Below the pieces are notes generated by a model that searched no databases, was not told the DNA's origin, and worked only from the letters and a program-made list of their open reading frames with translations. The position numbers were made by a program, and so were the translations under genes. This document shows positions 1-7,348 of a stretch of DNA of 64,000 nt, one piece after another. How positions within the stretch are numbered: the stretch's first letter is position 1; every line of letters begins with the position of its first letter. Source of the DNA: Bordetella petrii (lineage in GTDB: Bacteria > Pseudomonadota > Gammaproteobacteria > Burkholderiales > Burkholderiaceae_B); assembly GCF_017356245.1 (NCBI RefSeq), contig NZ_JAFMZZ010000001.1, forward strand, positions 599 to 64,598, written 5' to 3'.

Positions 1-358
1 TGTTGTAGCCATCGGGGTCGTACACAAACGCGCCGTAGTAATCGGCGTGGTACTCCGGGCGCAGCCCGGGCGCGCCGTTGTCGCGCGCGCCGGCCGCCAG
101 GGCCGCCTGGTAGAAAGCCTGCACTTGTTCCACGCTTTGCGCGCGGAAAGCCACGTGTATGCGCGGGGTGGCGGGGTCTCCCTGGGCCAGCCAGAAATCG
201 CCGCCGGGGTCGCCGCCGTCGTTCGGGTCGCCCGCGCCAAAACCGGCAACGCCGGGATGTTCTTTGCGGATGGCATAGCCCAGCGGGGCCAGGGCGGCCA
301 GGTAGAACTTCCTGCTGGCTTCGAAGTTCGCGACAGTGATGCCGATGTGGTCGATCAT
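1..358 (-). CDS. VOC (glyoxalase/bleomycin-resistance fold) family protein, partial
   Basis: The reading frame starts at the ATG complementary to 356-358 and runs off the left edge, so about 119 N-terminal residues are visible and the C-terminus is missing. The start MIDHIGITVANFEASRKFYL is the usual first beta-alpha unit of a vicinal-oxygen-chelate domain. Further on, RIHVAFRAQSVEQVQAFY and the tail AFVYDPDGYN match the second half of such a domain. The His in MIDHIG is the usual first metal-site residue. Single-domain members are about 125-130 residues, so only a few residues are probably lost. The substrate cannot be told from sequence; members include glyoxalase, dioxygenase and drug-resistance proteins. 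It is divergent from the SulP gene. Confidence 0.85.
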   Translation of the reverse strand, partial: MIDHIGITVANFEASRKFYLAALAPLGYAIRKEHPGVAGFGAGDPNDGGDPGGDFWLAQGDPATPRIHVAFRAQSVEQVQAFYQAALAAGARDNGAPGLRPEYHADYYGAFVYDPDGYN

Positions 359-688
359 GTGGGGCTCCTGGTGAAATCGCGCCAAGGCGGCAAGTTTCGT
401 GCCCGCCCGCCGCAGGTGGGGCGCGGGGGGCAGTCATCTGGCGGAAACCCGGGCGCATGTACAATGCCGGCCTGCACTTTGCTTCCTTACGCCTCTACCC
501 ATGTGACATCGCCTGAATCTTCCACCTGAATAGCTATCGGGCGAAGGTTCGCGCGCCGGCTGTCGTCATGGCGCGCCGGGCAATGTCATGCTGCACAGGG
601 TGCCGGGGCGCCCGGTGCGCCGCGGCAGGCCGGCTTCATCTCCGATGGTATCCGCTGCGCACAGGCAGCACCATCATCTTTCTATTCC
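359..688. other. 330-bp non-coding gap between divergent VOC and SulP genes
   Basis: This stretch must contain the promoters of both divergent genes. I see no convincing protein gene, no repeat copy and no strong hairpin. The only ORFs through it lack a ribosome binding site and have unbiased composition. No clear sigma-70 hexamer pair stands out. Confidence 0.5.
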
Positions 689-2170
689 ATGACATTTTCC
701 ACATTGCGCCGGAATTGGCTCGGCAATGTCCGCGGCGACCTGCTGGCGGGCATCGTAGTGGCCTTGGCGCTGATTCCCGAGGCCTTGGCATTTTCGATCA
801 TTGCGGGGGTGGACCCCCAGGTGGGCCTGTACGCCGCCTTCAGTATCGCCGTGGTCTGCGCCATTGCCGGCGGACGGCCCGGCATGATCTCGGCCGCCAC
901 CGGCGCCGTGGCGCTGGTGATCGCCTCATTGGTAAAAGAGCACGGCGTGCAGTACGTATTCGCCACGGCGGTACTGGCCGGCCTGCTGCAGATCGGCGCG
1001 GGCCTGCTGAAGCTTGGGGTGCTGATGCGGTTTGTATCGCGCTCGGTGATTACCGGCTTCGTCAATGCGCTGGCCATCCTGATCTTCCTGGCGCAAATGC
1101 CGGAACTGATCGGCGCGCACTGGACGGTGTACGCCATGACCGCGGGCGGCCTGGCCATCATTTACCTGTTTCCGCGCCTGACCAGAAGCGTGCCGTCGCC
1201 ACTGGTCTGCATTGTGGTGCTGACCGCCCTGTCCATGTGGCTGCAGCTGCCGATACGCACGGTGGGCGACATGGGCGTCTTTCCCGACCACCTGCCCGTG
1301 CTGGCGCTGCCCGCCGTGCCCATGACGTGGCAGACGCTGTCTATCATCTTTCCGTATGCCGTGACGGTGGCGGCGGTGGGCTTGCTGGAATCGCTGATGA
1401 CAGCTTCCATCATCGACGACTACACCGACACTGCCAGCGACAAGAACCGCGAATGCCGGGGTCAGGGCCTGGCCAATATCGTGGCCGGCCTGCTGGGCGG
1501 CATGCCCGGCTGCGCCATGATCGGGCAGTCGGTCATCAATATGAAATCGGGCGGCCGCGGCCGGCTGTCCACTTTCGCCGCGGGCGCCGTGCTGCTGGTG
1601 CTGGTGGTGTTCCTGGGCCCGTGGGCCCGGCAGATCCCCATGGCCGCGCTGGTGGCCGTGATGATCATGGTGTCGATCAGTACCTTCAACTGGGCGTCGC
1701 TGCGCAATCTTGCCACCCATCCCAAGACCTCGTCGGCCGTGATGCTGGCCACCGTGGCCGTGGTGGTGGCCACGCACAACCTGGCGCTGGGCGTGCTGGT
1801 GGGGGTGCTGCTGAGCGCGGTGTTCTTCGCGTCCAAGGTGCGCGGCGTGCTAAGCGTCGATTCGCGCCTGTCCGGCGAGGACGGCTGCCGCGTCTATACC
1901 GTGCATGGGCAGGTGTTCTTCGCGTCGTCAGAGGCGCTGGTGTCCGAGTTCGATTTCAAGGAAGCCGTGCCGCGCGTGCGCATCGAGCTGGCCCGCGCGC
2001 ATTTCTGGGACATTACCGCGGTCGAGTCGCTCGACCGCATCGTGCACAAGTTCAGGCGCAACGGCATCGACGTGCAGGTATCGGGCCTGAACCGCGCCAG
2101 CACCACCATGGTCGAGCGCTACGGTACCCATCACAGGACGGATGCCCCGGCGGACATGCCGGCCCATTAG
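689..2170 (+). CDS. SulP family anion transporter with C-terminal STAS domain
   Basis: 493 residues. The N-terminal 370-390 residues are strongly hydrophobic with about ten to twelve membrane segments. Near the start, GDLLAGIVVALALIPEALAF and the GVDPQVGLYAA segment match the SulP signature region, in which many members have P-x-x-x-Y/F motifs. After about residue 390 the chain becomes soluble (SVDSRLSGEDGCRVYTVHG, then a beta-alpha pattern to the end), as expected for a STAS domain. SulP proteins move sulfate, bicarbonate, dicarboxylates or other anions in the inner membrane; the substrate is not predictable here. No carbonic anhydrase or sulfate gene is adjacent. It is convergent with the M20 peptidase gene, separated by a GC-rich hairpin. 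Confidence 0.88.
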   Translation: MTFSTLRRNWLGNVRGDLLAGIVVALALIPEALAFSIIAGVDPQVGLYAAFSIAVVCAIAGGRPGMISAATGAVALVIASLVKEHGVQYVFATAVLAGLLQIGAGLLKLGVLMRFVSRSVITGFVNALAILIFLAQMPELIGAHWTVYAMTAGGLAIIYLFPRLTRSVPSPLVCIVVLTALSMWLQLPIRTVGDMGVFPDHLPVLALPAVPMTWQTLSIIFPYAVTVAAVGLLESLMTASIIDDYTDTASDKNRECRGQGLANIVAGLLGGMPGCAMIGQSVINMKSGGRGRLSTFAAGAVLLVLVVFLGPWARQIPMAALVAVMIMVSISTFNWASLRNLATHPKTSSAVMLATVAVVVATHNLALGVLVGVLLSAVFFASKVRGVLSVDSRLSGEDGCRVYTVHGQVFFASSEALVSEFDFKEAVPRVRIELARAHFWDITAVESLDRIVHKFRRNGIDVQVSGLNRASTTMVERYGTHHRTDAPADMPAH

Positions 2171-2178
2171 CGGGGCCG

Positions 2179-2202
2179 GGCCCGCGCCGCCACGCGCGGG
2201 CC
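2179..2202. terminator. GC-rich hairpin between convergent genes
   Basis: A 9-bp perfect stem (GGCCCGCGC / GCGCGGGCC) with a 6-nt loop lies between the SulP stop and the M20 peptidase stop. There is no clear U-tract on either strand, so it is at best a weak or Rho-assisted bidirectional terminator. Confidence 0.4.
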
Positions 2203-2215
2203 GGCGGCGGCGCTG

Positions 2216-3532
2216 TTACTGCATGCCCGTGGTGGCCAGGATGGTGCTCAGCGTGGTGCCCATGGCTTTCACCATCGGGCCTTTCTCGGCATCCAGCCAT
2301 TCGTCCAGGGCATGGGCGCGGCCGTAGGTGCCGGGCGCCATGCGGCCCACGGTGATGGCGGGCACGCCCAGGCTCATGGGCAGGTTCGAATCGGTCGAGC
2401 TGCGGTTCAGGTTGGGTTCATAGCCGCCCGCCTTGATGGCCGATATGGCGTACTGCACGATGTCGGTATCGACCGCCGTGGTGCCGGCCGGGCGGTCGCC
2501 GATGGGGTCGAGCTTGAGCTTGATTTCGCCTTCCTTGGTCGAGCGCGCGAAGTTCTCGGTGGCCACCGCTTCGTTCACGATGGCCAGGAAGCGGTCTTCC
2601 ACGCGCTTGAGCGCGCCGACATCTTCCGAACGCATGTCCACTTCCATCCAGGCGTCGACCGGAATCGAGTTGACCGAGGTGCCGCCGCCCAGGCGGCCGA
2701 TGCTGTAGGTGGTCTTGGGGTGCGCGGGCACGGACATGGTCGAGAACGCGGTGGCGGCCTGCCCCAGCGCGTACATGGGGTTGACCAGGCCGAACGCGCC
2801 GAAACTGTGCCCGCCGGGCCCCTGGAAGGTAGCGCGGTAGCGCTTCGAGCCCACGCCGCCGTGGGTGACGCGCGCCACCGAGCCCGATTCGACCGAATAA
2901 AAAGCCTTGATCTTGCCCTGGTACTTGCCCTTGGTGAACAGGTAGCGCACGCCGCGCAGGTCGCCCGGGCCTTCTTCGCCCACGGTGCCCACGAACAGGA
3001 TGTTGTCGCGGGTGCGAATGCCGGCGGCGTCCATGGCGCGCACATAGCCGGCCAGCACCGCCAGGCTCATGGTGTCGTCGCCGATGCCGGGCGCGGCCAG
3101 GCGGGTGCCGTCGCGCTTGACCTTGACGTCGGTGCCTTCCGGAAACACCGTATCCATGTGGGCCGACACAACCACGACCTGGTCGCCGCCCGCGGTGCCC
3201 GGGCGCAGGCCCAGCACGTTGCCTTCTTCGTCCTGCGTGACGTCTTTCAGGCCGCTGGCGCGCAGCAGTTCCGCGAACGCCTGGGCGCGCCTGGCTTCCT
3301 TGAAGGGCGGGGCGGGAATCTCGGTCAGGGTGATGCCGTCTTCGACAATGCGTCCGTGCTGCTCGTCGAGCACGGCCAGCGCTTTTTTATAGGCGTCGGA
3401 CGACAGGATTTTCTGCACGGCCTGGTCGTGCGCCGCGCTGGATTGCACTGCTTCTTTGGCCAGCGCCGGCGGCGGCGCGAATGCCATCGATACCGCCCAC
3501 ACAACTGCAACACGCCGGATCTCTTGCAACAT
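2216..3532 (-). CDS. exported M20-family metallopeptidase
   Basis: 438 residues with a signal peptide (about residues 1-25, cut after PPALAKEA or nearby). The di-zinc amidohydrolase core is intact: AHMDTV (His125, Asp127), GIGDD (Asp152 bridging), and GEEGPGD (Glu186/187, catalytic base and ligand). A lid/dimerisation segment follows, with GGHSFGAFG and NPMYALGQAA. The family (M20/M25/M40) hydrolyses peptides or acyl-amino acids; the closest feel is the peptidase T/ArgE-like exported group. RBS-like GGAGAG sits just before the start (complement of 3539-3546). A TTGACA-like -35 lies at about 3589-3594 on the minus strand. It is transcribed alone; substrate unknown. Confidence 0.85.
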   Translation of the reverse strand: MLQEIRRVAVVWAVSMAFAPPPALAKEAVQSSAAHDQAVQKILSSDAYKKALAVLDEQHGRIVEDGITLTEIPAPPFKEARRAQAFAELLRASGLKDVTQDEEGNVLGLRPGTAGGDQVVVVSAHMDTVFPEGTDVKVKRDGTRLAAPGIGDDTMSLAVLAGYVRAMDAAGIRTRDNILFVGTVGEEGPGDLRGVRYLFTKGKYQGKIKAFYSVESGSVARVTHGGVGSKRYRATFQGPGGHSFGAFGLVNPMYALGQAATAFSTMSVPAHPKTTYSIGRLGGGTSVNSIPVDAWMEVDMRSEDVGALKRVEDRFLAIVNEAVATENFARSTKEGEIKLKLDPIGDRPAGTTAVDTDIVQYAISAIKAGGYEPNLNRSSTDSNLPMSLGVPAITVGRMAPGTYGRAHALDEWLDAEKGPMVKAMGTTLSTILATTGMQ

Positions 3533-3538
3533 TGCTGT

Positions 3539-3594
3539 CTCTCCTCGGGTTGAAGGCGAGTTTGAACAGTGAGACAGTTTGTTTGTCTTGTCAA
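3539..3594 (-). promoter_or_regulatory. putative promoter and RBS of the M20 peptidase gene
   Basis: On the minus strand, TTGACA (complement of 3589-3594) is a consensus -35. A short AGACA/TGTCT inverted repeat follows and could be a regulator site. The -10 is weak. GAGGAGAG (complement of 3539-3546) is the ribosome binding site. Confidence 0.35.
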
Positions 3595-3618
3595 TTATTT
3601 GCGGGGCGCGGGCGCGCA

Positions 3619-3650
3619 GCGGGCCGGCGCGCTACCGCTGTCCGGCCCGC
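3619..3650 (-). terminator. hairpin downstream of the ypeA-like gene
   Basis: A 9-bp perfect stem (GCGGGCCGG / CCGGCCCGC) with a 14-nt loop begins 14 bp after the stop of the acetyltransferase gene at 3664, in its direction of transcription. No U-tract follows directly, so termination is inferred from position. Confidence 0.4.
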
Positions 3651-3663
3651 CGCGCGGCACTCT

Positions 3664-4098
3664 CTAGCTATCGGGGATCAGGCGCTTGCCCAGGCTGATG
3701 ACTTCGTCCTGCCGAAACGCCAGTTTCTGGTAGAACGCGATCACGGCCTCGTTGCCGCCGCGCACCAGCAGGTTGATCTTGGGGCAGCCCATCGCCACCA
3801 GCTGCCGTTCCACGGCCTGCATCAGCAGCGTGGCGTAGCCGCGCCGCTGGCAGCCGGGCGCCACGGCCAGGTAATTGACCCAGCCGCGGTGCCCGTCGTA
3901 GCCCGCCATTACCGCCGCCGCTACCGCGCCGTCAGCGGTGCCCACCAGGAACAGCTCGGGCTGCACCGTAAGCTTGCGGGCAATATCTTTGTAGGGGTCG
4001 TTCCAGGGGCGCGTCAGGCCGCAGTCGCGCCACAGCTGCACGACGGCGTGGGCATCCGATGGCTGGTACGGTCGGATGGAAAGCGCGGGTGGGTTCAT
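3664..4098 (-). CDS. ypeA: GNAT N-acetyltransferase, YpeA family
   Basis: 144 residues, one GNAT domain over the whole length. The stretches LTRPWNDPYKDIARKL, GYDGHRGWVNYLAV and ISLGKRLI are close to E. coli YpeA as I recall it, which is the reason for the symbol. Motif A (VAPGCQRRGYATLLM) supplies the acetyl-CoA pyrophosphate loop. The family transfers acetyl groups to amines, but the YpeA substrate is not known. AAAGGAA precedes the start by about 6 nt. A perfect rho-independent terminator lies only about 75 nt upstream on the same strand (4171-4197), so transcription from farther upstream would be attenuated or blocked. Confidence 0.85.
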   Translation of the reverse strand: MNPPALSIRPYQPSDAHAVVQLWRDCGLTRPWNDPYKDIARKLTVQPELFLVGTADGAVAAAVMAGYDGHRGWVNYLAVAPGCQRRGYATLLMQAVERQLVAMGCPKINLLVRGGNEAVIAFYQKLAFRQDEVISLGKRLIPDS

Positions 4099-4170
4099 GC
4101 TTCGTTCCTTTCAGGGGTCAGGGAAACGAAGGCCGGTCCGGATGCCTCGGGCACGGCGGAAACGCGCAAC

Positions 4171-4197
4171 AAAAAGGCCACGAGGTATCGTGGCCTT
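4171..4197 (-). terminator. intrinsic terminator reading leftwards, not attached to an annotated gene
   Basis: Perfect 10-bp stem (AAGGCCACGA at 4174-4183, TCGTGGCCTT at 4188-4197) with a 4-nt loop. On the minus strand the stem ends directly in TTTTTG, a proper U-tract; on the plus strand no U-run follows. No minus-strand gene lies upstream to be terminated, so it ends either a small RNA or a leader of ypeA. Confidence 0.8.
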
Positions 4198-4307
4198 CGG
4201 GATAAAACACCGCGGGGGTGTCTGGACAGCGCAAAGCCACTCAACGTCGACGTCGAAGGGTTCGTCGCGAAATCGCGCAGGCAAGCGGGGCAATGGCGTA
4301 ATCCACG
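4171..4307 (-). ncRNA. candidate small RNA or ypeA leader transcript
   Basis: Inferred from an orphan intrinsic terminator at 4171-4197 and a possible sigma-70 promoter on the same strand: TTGCAA at 4336-4341 (-35), 16 bp, TATGCT at 4314-4319 (-10). This would give a transcript of roughly 135 nt starting near 4307. The stretch lies in a 371-bp gap (4099-4469) between the divergent ypeA and DUF3079 genes. No other feature is evident in that gap. No family was recognised. The alternative is an attenuated 5' leader of ypeA. Confidence 0.35.
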
Positions 4308-4469
4308 AGCAGCAGCATACAGGAATCGCAACGCTTTGCAACCTGCTTGACCGGCAACCCCGGCAAGGGGCGCACGTTCTTTCAGCAGATAACTATTGCG
4401 TTCGATCAAAGGGTAGCGGACCGGGCAGCAGTAATTTGATATCTGTTGTCGTAATTGGCGGGCCACGCC

Positions 4470-4679
4470 ATGGCTAAGAAGTTTCCCCTGCACCCCAAGC
4501 ACCCCGAGCGCGTCTGCTGGGGCTGTGACAAATACTGCCCGGCCGAGTCGCTGATGTGCGGCAACGGCTCCAGCCGCACCCTGCACCCCGCCGAACTGCT
4601 GGGCGACGACTGGTACACCGTGGGCGACTGGGGGCTGGAAGAACCCGCCAAGGCCGGCCAGGGCGAGCCGGCCGCGTAG
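4470..4679 (+). CDS. DUF3079 domain protein, small cysteine-rich
   Basis: 69 residues from the ATG at 4470. An in-frame TTG lies five codons earlier but MAKKFPLHPKHPERVCWGCD is the conserved family start. Four cysteines are present in CWGCDKYC and SLMCGNGS, which suggests a small metal-binding fold. HPAELLGDDWY closes the conserved block. The family is common in Beta- and Gammaproteobacteria and has no assigned function. The last 15 residues (after GLEEP) are low-complexity. A GC-rich stretch follows, then the amidase promoter. Confidence 0.82.
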   Translation: MAKKFPLHPKHPERVCWGCDKYCPAESLMCGNGSSRTLHPAELLGDDWYTVGDWGLEEPAKAGQGEPAA

Positions 4680-4771
4680 CGCCGGCCCGGCAGCCGGCCG
4701 GGCGGCCGCCGCGATCCGGCGCCGGCCCGGCTCTATATACTGGGGCCTTCCGAACTCCGCGCAGGCCCGCC

Positions 4772-6238
4772 ATGACCGCTTCCTTTGCTTCCCGCCAGCC
4801 GTCGGACATTATCGGCCTGGACGCCGTGGCATTGTCCGCGGCGATCAAGGCGCGCCAGGTATCGTGCGTGGAAGTTCTGCAGGCCAGCCTGGCGCAGATC
4901 GACCGCCTCAACCCCACGGTCAACGCGATCGTGGCCATGCAGGACCGCGACGCCCTGCGGGCGCAGGCCGGCGAGCTCGACGCGCAGCTGGCGCGCGGCG
5001 CCTGGCTGGGGCCGCTGCACGGGTTTCCGCAGGCGCCCAAAGACATCGCGCCGGCGCGCGGCATGGTCACCACCAAGGGTTCGCCCATTTACGCGGGGCA
5101 GGTCACGCAGGCCGACGCTATCGTGTACGAACGGATGCGGGCCGGCGGGGCGCTGTTCATCGGGCGCACCAACAGCCCCGAGTTCGGCCTGGGCGGCCAT
5201 ACCTACAACCCGGTCTACGGTATTACGTGCAATGCCTTCGATCCGGCCCGTTCGGCCGGCGGCAGCAGCGGCGGCGCGGGCGTGGCGGTGGCGCTGCGCA
5301 TGCTGCCGGTGGCCGACGGGTCCGACATGATGGGGTCGCTGCGCACGCCGGCGGCCTTCAACAACGTGTACGGGCTGCGCACCACGCCGGGCTGCGTGCC
5401 GCACGGCCCCACCGAAGAAGTGTTCTTCCAGCAGTTCAGCGTCAGCGGCCCGATGGCGCGCAATGTGCCCGACCTGGCGCTGCTGCTGGCGGTACAGGCG
5501 GGTTTCGATGCGCGCCTGCCCCTGACGCGCCGGCGCGACGACCCGCGCGAATTCGTTACGGCGCTGGAACGCGATTGCAGCGGGCTGCGCATCGGCTGGC
5601 TGGGCGACCTGGGCGGCCATCTGGCCGCCGAGCCGGGCGTGCTGGACGTGTGCGCCGCCGCGCTGAAGCATTTCGAGGCCATCGGCTGCCGGGTCGAGGC
5701 GGCCGTGCCGGATTTCGACTTGCCGCGGCTGTGGCGGGCCTGGCTGGACCTGCGCAGTTTCACGTTTGCCGGCGGCAATGCCGGGCTGTATCACGACCCA
5801 CGGACACGCCGCCTGCTCAAGCCCGAGGCCGTCTGGGAAATCGAGCGCGGGCTGGGCCTGTCGGGGCAGGACGTCTACCAGGCCGCGGTAGTGCGTAGCG
5901 CCTGGTACGGCGCCTTGCAGCAGTTGTTCGGGCAGTTCGATTTTCTGGTGCTGCCGGCGGCGCAGGTGTTTCCGTTCGAGGCCGGGCAGCACTGGCCCGC
6001 CAGCGTGGACGGCCGCGCCATGGATACCTACCACCGCTGGATGGAAGCCGTGGTGCCGGCCACCATGGCCGGGCTGCCGGCGCTGGCCGCGCCGGCGGGG
6101 TTCGGCGCGGGCGGCCTGCCGGCCGGCATCCAGATCATCGGGCCGGCGCAGCACGATCTGGATGTGCTGCAGATCGGCCTGGCCTATGACCGAGCCAGCG
6201 GCTACAGCAAGCTGGCCAGCCCGCTGCTTCAAGCTTAG
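4772..6238 (+). CDS. amidase signature (AS) family hydrolase
   Basis: 488 residues from ATG 4772. The Ser-cisSer-Lys triad is visible: Lys90 in FPQAPKDIAPARG, Ser165/Ser166 in SAGGSSGGAG and the likely nucleophile Ser189 in MMGSLRTPA. The usual G-T-D-x-G-G-S motif is altered to GSDMMGSLRTPA, which still keeps the serine. Enzymes of this family cleave amides to acid plus ammonia/amine; the substrate is not predictable. A TATACT -10-like hexamer lies at 4736-4741, about 30 bp before the start; the RBS is weak. The stop overlaps by 4 bp the stop of the convergent aldolase-like gene. Confidence 0.88.
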   Translation: MTASFASRQPSDIIGLDAVALSAAIKARQVSCVEVLQASLAQIDRLNPTVNAIVAMQDRDALRAQAGELDAQLARGAWLGPLHGFPQAPKDIAPARGMVTTKGSPIYAGQVTQADAIVYERMRAGGALFIGRTNSPEFGLGGHTYNPVYGITCNAFDPARSAGGSSGGAGVAVALRMLPVADGSDMMGSLRTPAAFNNVYGLRTTPGCVPHGPTEEVFFQQFSVSGPMARNVPDLALLLAVQAGFDARLPLTRRRDDPREFVTALERDCSGLRIGWLGDLGGHLAAEPGVLDVCAAALKHFEAIGCRVEAAVPDFDLPRLWRAWLDLRSFTFAGGNAGLYHDPRTRRLLKPEAVWEIERGLGLSGQDVYQAAVVRSAWYGALQQLFGQFDFLVLPAAQVFPFEAGQHWPASVDGRAMDTYHRWMEAVVPATMAGLPALAAPAGFGAGGLPAGIQIIGPAQHDLDVLQIGLAYDRASGYSKLASPLLQA

Positions 6239-6954
6239 CCCAGCTTGCGGCGCAACGCCTCGAAGAACAGGGTGGCCTGCAGCCGCTCGGACTGCATCTG
6301 CGCGGCCACCTTGGCGGCCATGGCCGCGCTGGCCGGCACCAGCGGCCGGCCGCTGGCCTGCGCCAGCACTTGCGCCTGGCAGGCGCGTTCCAGAAAGAAC
6401 AGGTCGTCGTAGGCGTAGTCGATGCGTTCGGCACAGACCACCACGCCATGATTGCCCAGGAAGGCGATGTCGGCCGTGCCCATGGCGCGCGCGATGCGTT
6501 CGCCCTCGGCGCTGTCGAGCGCCAGGCCGTTGTACTGCGCGTCGATGGCCAGCCGGCCGTGGAACCGCATGGCGTTCTGCGACAGCGTGGTGTCCGGCGC
6601 GCGCGCGTCGGTCAGCGTCAGGGCCGTGGCGTGGGGCATGTGGGTATGCAGCACGCAGTGCTTGCCGGCGATGCGGTGGATGGCGGCGTGGATGAACATT
6701 GCCGTGGGTTCGACTTCGTGGCGCCCGGCCAGCTTGCGGCCCTGGGCATCGACCAGCACGATGTCGTCGGCCCGCACCTCGTCCCACATCAGGCCGCGCG
6801 GGTTCAGCAGGAACAGGCCGTCCTGGCCGGGCAGGGCCACGCTGAAGTGGTTGCACACGCCTTCGCCCAGGCCGTGATGGGCGGCCGCGCGCAGGGCCAG
6901 CGACAGGTCGGCGCGCAGGGCGGCCACGGCGGGGGAATGGAAAAGGTCGTTCAT
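6235..6954 (-). CDS. class II aldolase/adducin family protein
   Basis: 239 residues. The zinc-site and catalytic pattern of the AraD/FucA fold is present: Glu82 in HEVEPTAMFIH as candidate acid/base, the HTHMPHA cluster (His103, His105) as zinc ligands, and a third His in FLGNHGVVV. N-terminal CNHFSVAL and FLLNPRGLMWDEV are the phosphate/substrate-binding loop region. Members cleave sugar phosphates, epimerise pentose phosphates or decarboxylate; this subgroup is usually annotated only at family level. It converges on the amidase gene and is divergent from kdp, with the kdp control region upstream. Confidence 0.87.
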   Translation of the reverse strand: MNDLFHSPAVAALRADLSLALRAAAHHGLGEGVCNHFSVALPGQDGLFLLNPRGLMWDEVRADDIVLVDAQGRKLAGRHEVEPTAMFIHAAIHRIAGKHCVLHTHMPHATALTLTDARAPDTTLSQNAMRFHGRLAIDAQYNGLALDSAEGERIARAMGTADIAFLGNHGVVVCAERIDYAYDDLFFLERACQAQVLAQASGRPLVPASAAMAAKVAAQMQSERLQATLFFEALRRKLG

Positions 6955-7036
6955 GGGGTGCGGGGCGGGGTTCGGGGTGGCGAGAGTCTACCAATTCCGC
7001 GGGCCCGCCGCGCCCGGCGCGGGCCGCCGGCCCATT

Positions 7037-7087
7037 TTTATATCTTGTTTATATCGGCCCCGCGAAACTTTATCCCGTTTTTATCCC
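7037..7087 (+). promoter_or_regulatory. kdp control region: two pairs of 11-bp-phased direct repeats
   Basis: TTTATATC occurs at 7037-7044 and again at 7048-7055; TTTATCCC occurs at 7069-7076 and 7080-7087. Both pairs are spaced exactly 11 bp, one helical turn. KdpE is known to bind T-rich tandem sites upstream of kdpFABC, so these are good candidates for KdpE dimer sites. The assignment to KdpE is inference from position and base composition. Confidence 0.6.
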
Positions 7088-7112
7088 CGCTTTTCTAAGC
7101 TGCGAAGCACAT

Positions 7113-7143
7113 GCCGGCGCGGCGCCATCGCCGCCGCGCCGGC
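7113..7143 (+). promoter_or_regulatory. 12-bp hairpin in the kdp 5' leader
   Basis: A perfect 12-bp GC stem (GCCGGCGCGGCG / CGCCGCGCCGGC) with a 7-nt loop sits between the phased repeats and the ribosome binding site at about 7153-7158. It lies in the untranslated leader and could act as a transcription or translation control structure. No known riboswitch was recognised. Confidence 0.45.
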
Positions 7144-7163
7144 GGCTTTCCAGGGAGAAAAAC

Positions 7164-7262
7164 GTGGATGTCTTGTACTTCGCCGTCTTTGCCGCCATGG
7201 CCGCCGCGCTGGCGGGCCTGCTGCAGTTCTGCGACGCGCTGCTGCCGGGAGACCGGCCATGA
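7164..7262 (+). CDS. 32-residue membrane protein gene leading the kdp operon
   Basis: GTG start at 7164, preceded by CAGGGAGA at a good distance. The product is MDVLYFAVFAAMAAALAG plus 14 more residues ([14 protein letters not shown]), i.e. one membrane helix and a short polar tail. Its stop overlaps the kdpF start by 4 bp, so it is translationally coupled. A short ORF of this kind before kdpF is seen in some other Burkholderiales by my recollection, but it has no name. By position and size it is probably a second KdpF-like accessory peptide. KdpF itself stabilises the KdpABC complex. Confidence 0.6.
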   Translation: MDVLYFAVFAAMAAALAGLLQFCDALLPGDRP

Positions 7263-7348
7263 ACGCCTTTTATAGCCTGGCCGGCGCGCTGGCCGCCTTC
7301 TTGTTCGTGTACCTGCTGGCGGCGTTGTTCAAGCCGGAGAAATTCTGA
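7259..7348 (+). CDS. kdpF: potassium-transporting ATPase subunit F
   Basis: 29 residues: a single helix [20 protein letters not shown] followed by AALFKPEKF. The FxYLxxALxxPExF ending is the KdpF hallmark. It lies in the inner membrane against KdpA and stabilises the complex. Start overlaps the upstream mini-gene, and the stop overlaps the kdpA start (TGATG at 7346-7350), giving tight coupling. Confidence 0.9.
   Translation: MNAFYSLAGALAAFLFVYLLAALFKPEKF

Noticed and set aside
4241..4318. 25-codon minus-strand ORF inside the candidate sRNA
   Set aside because: No ribosome binding site, and its start overlaps the putative -10; more likely chance.
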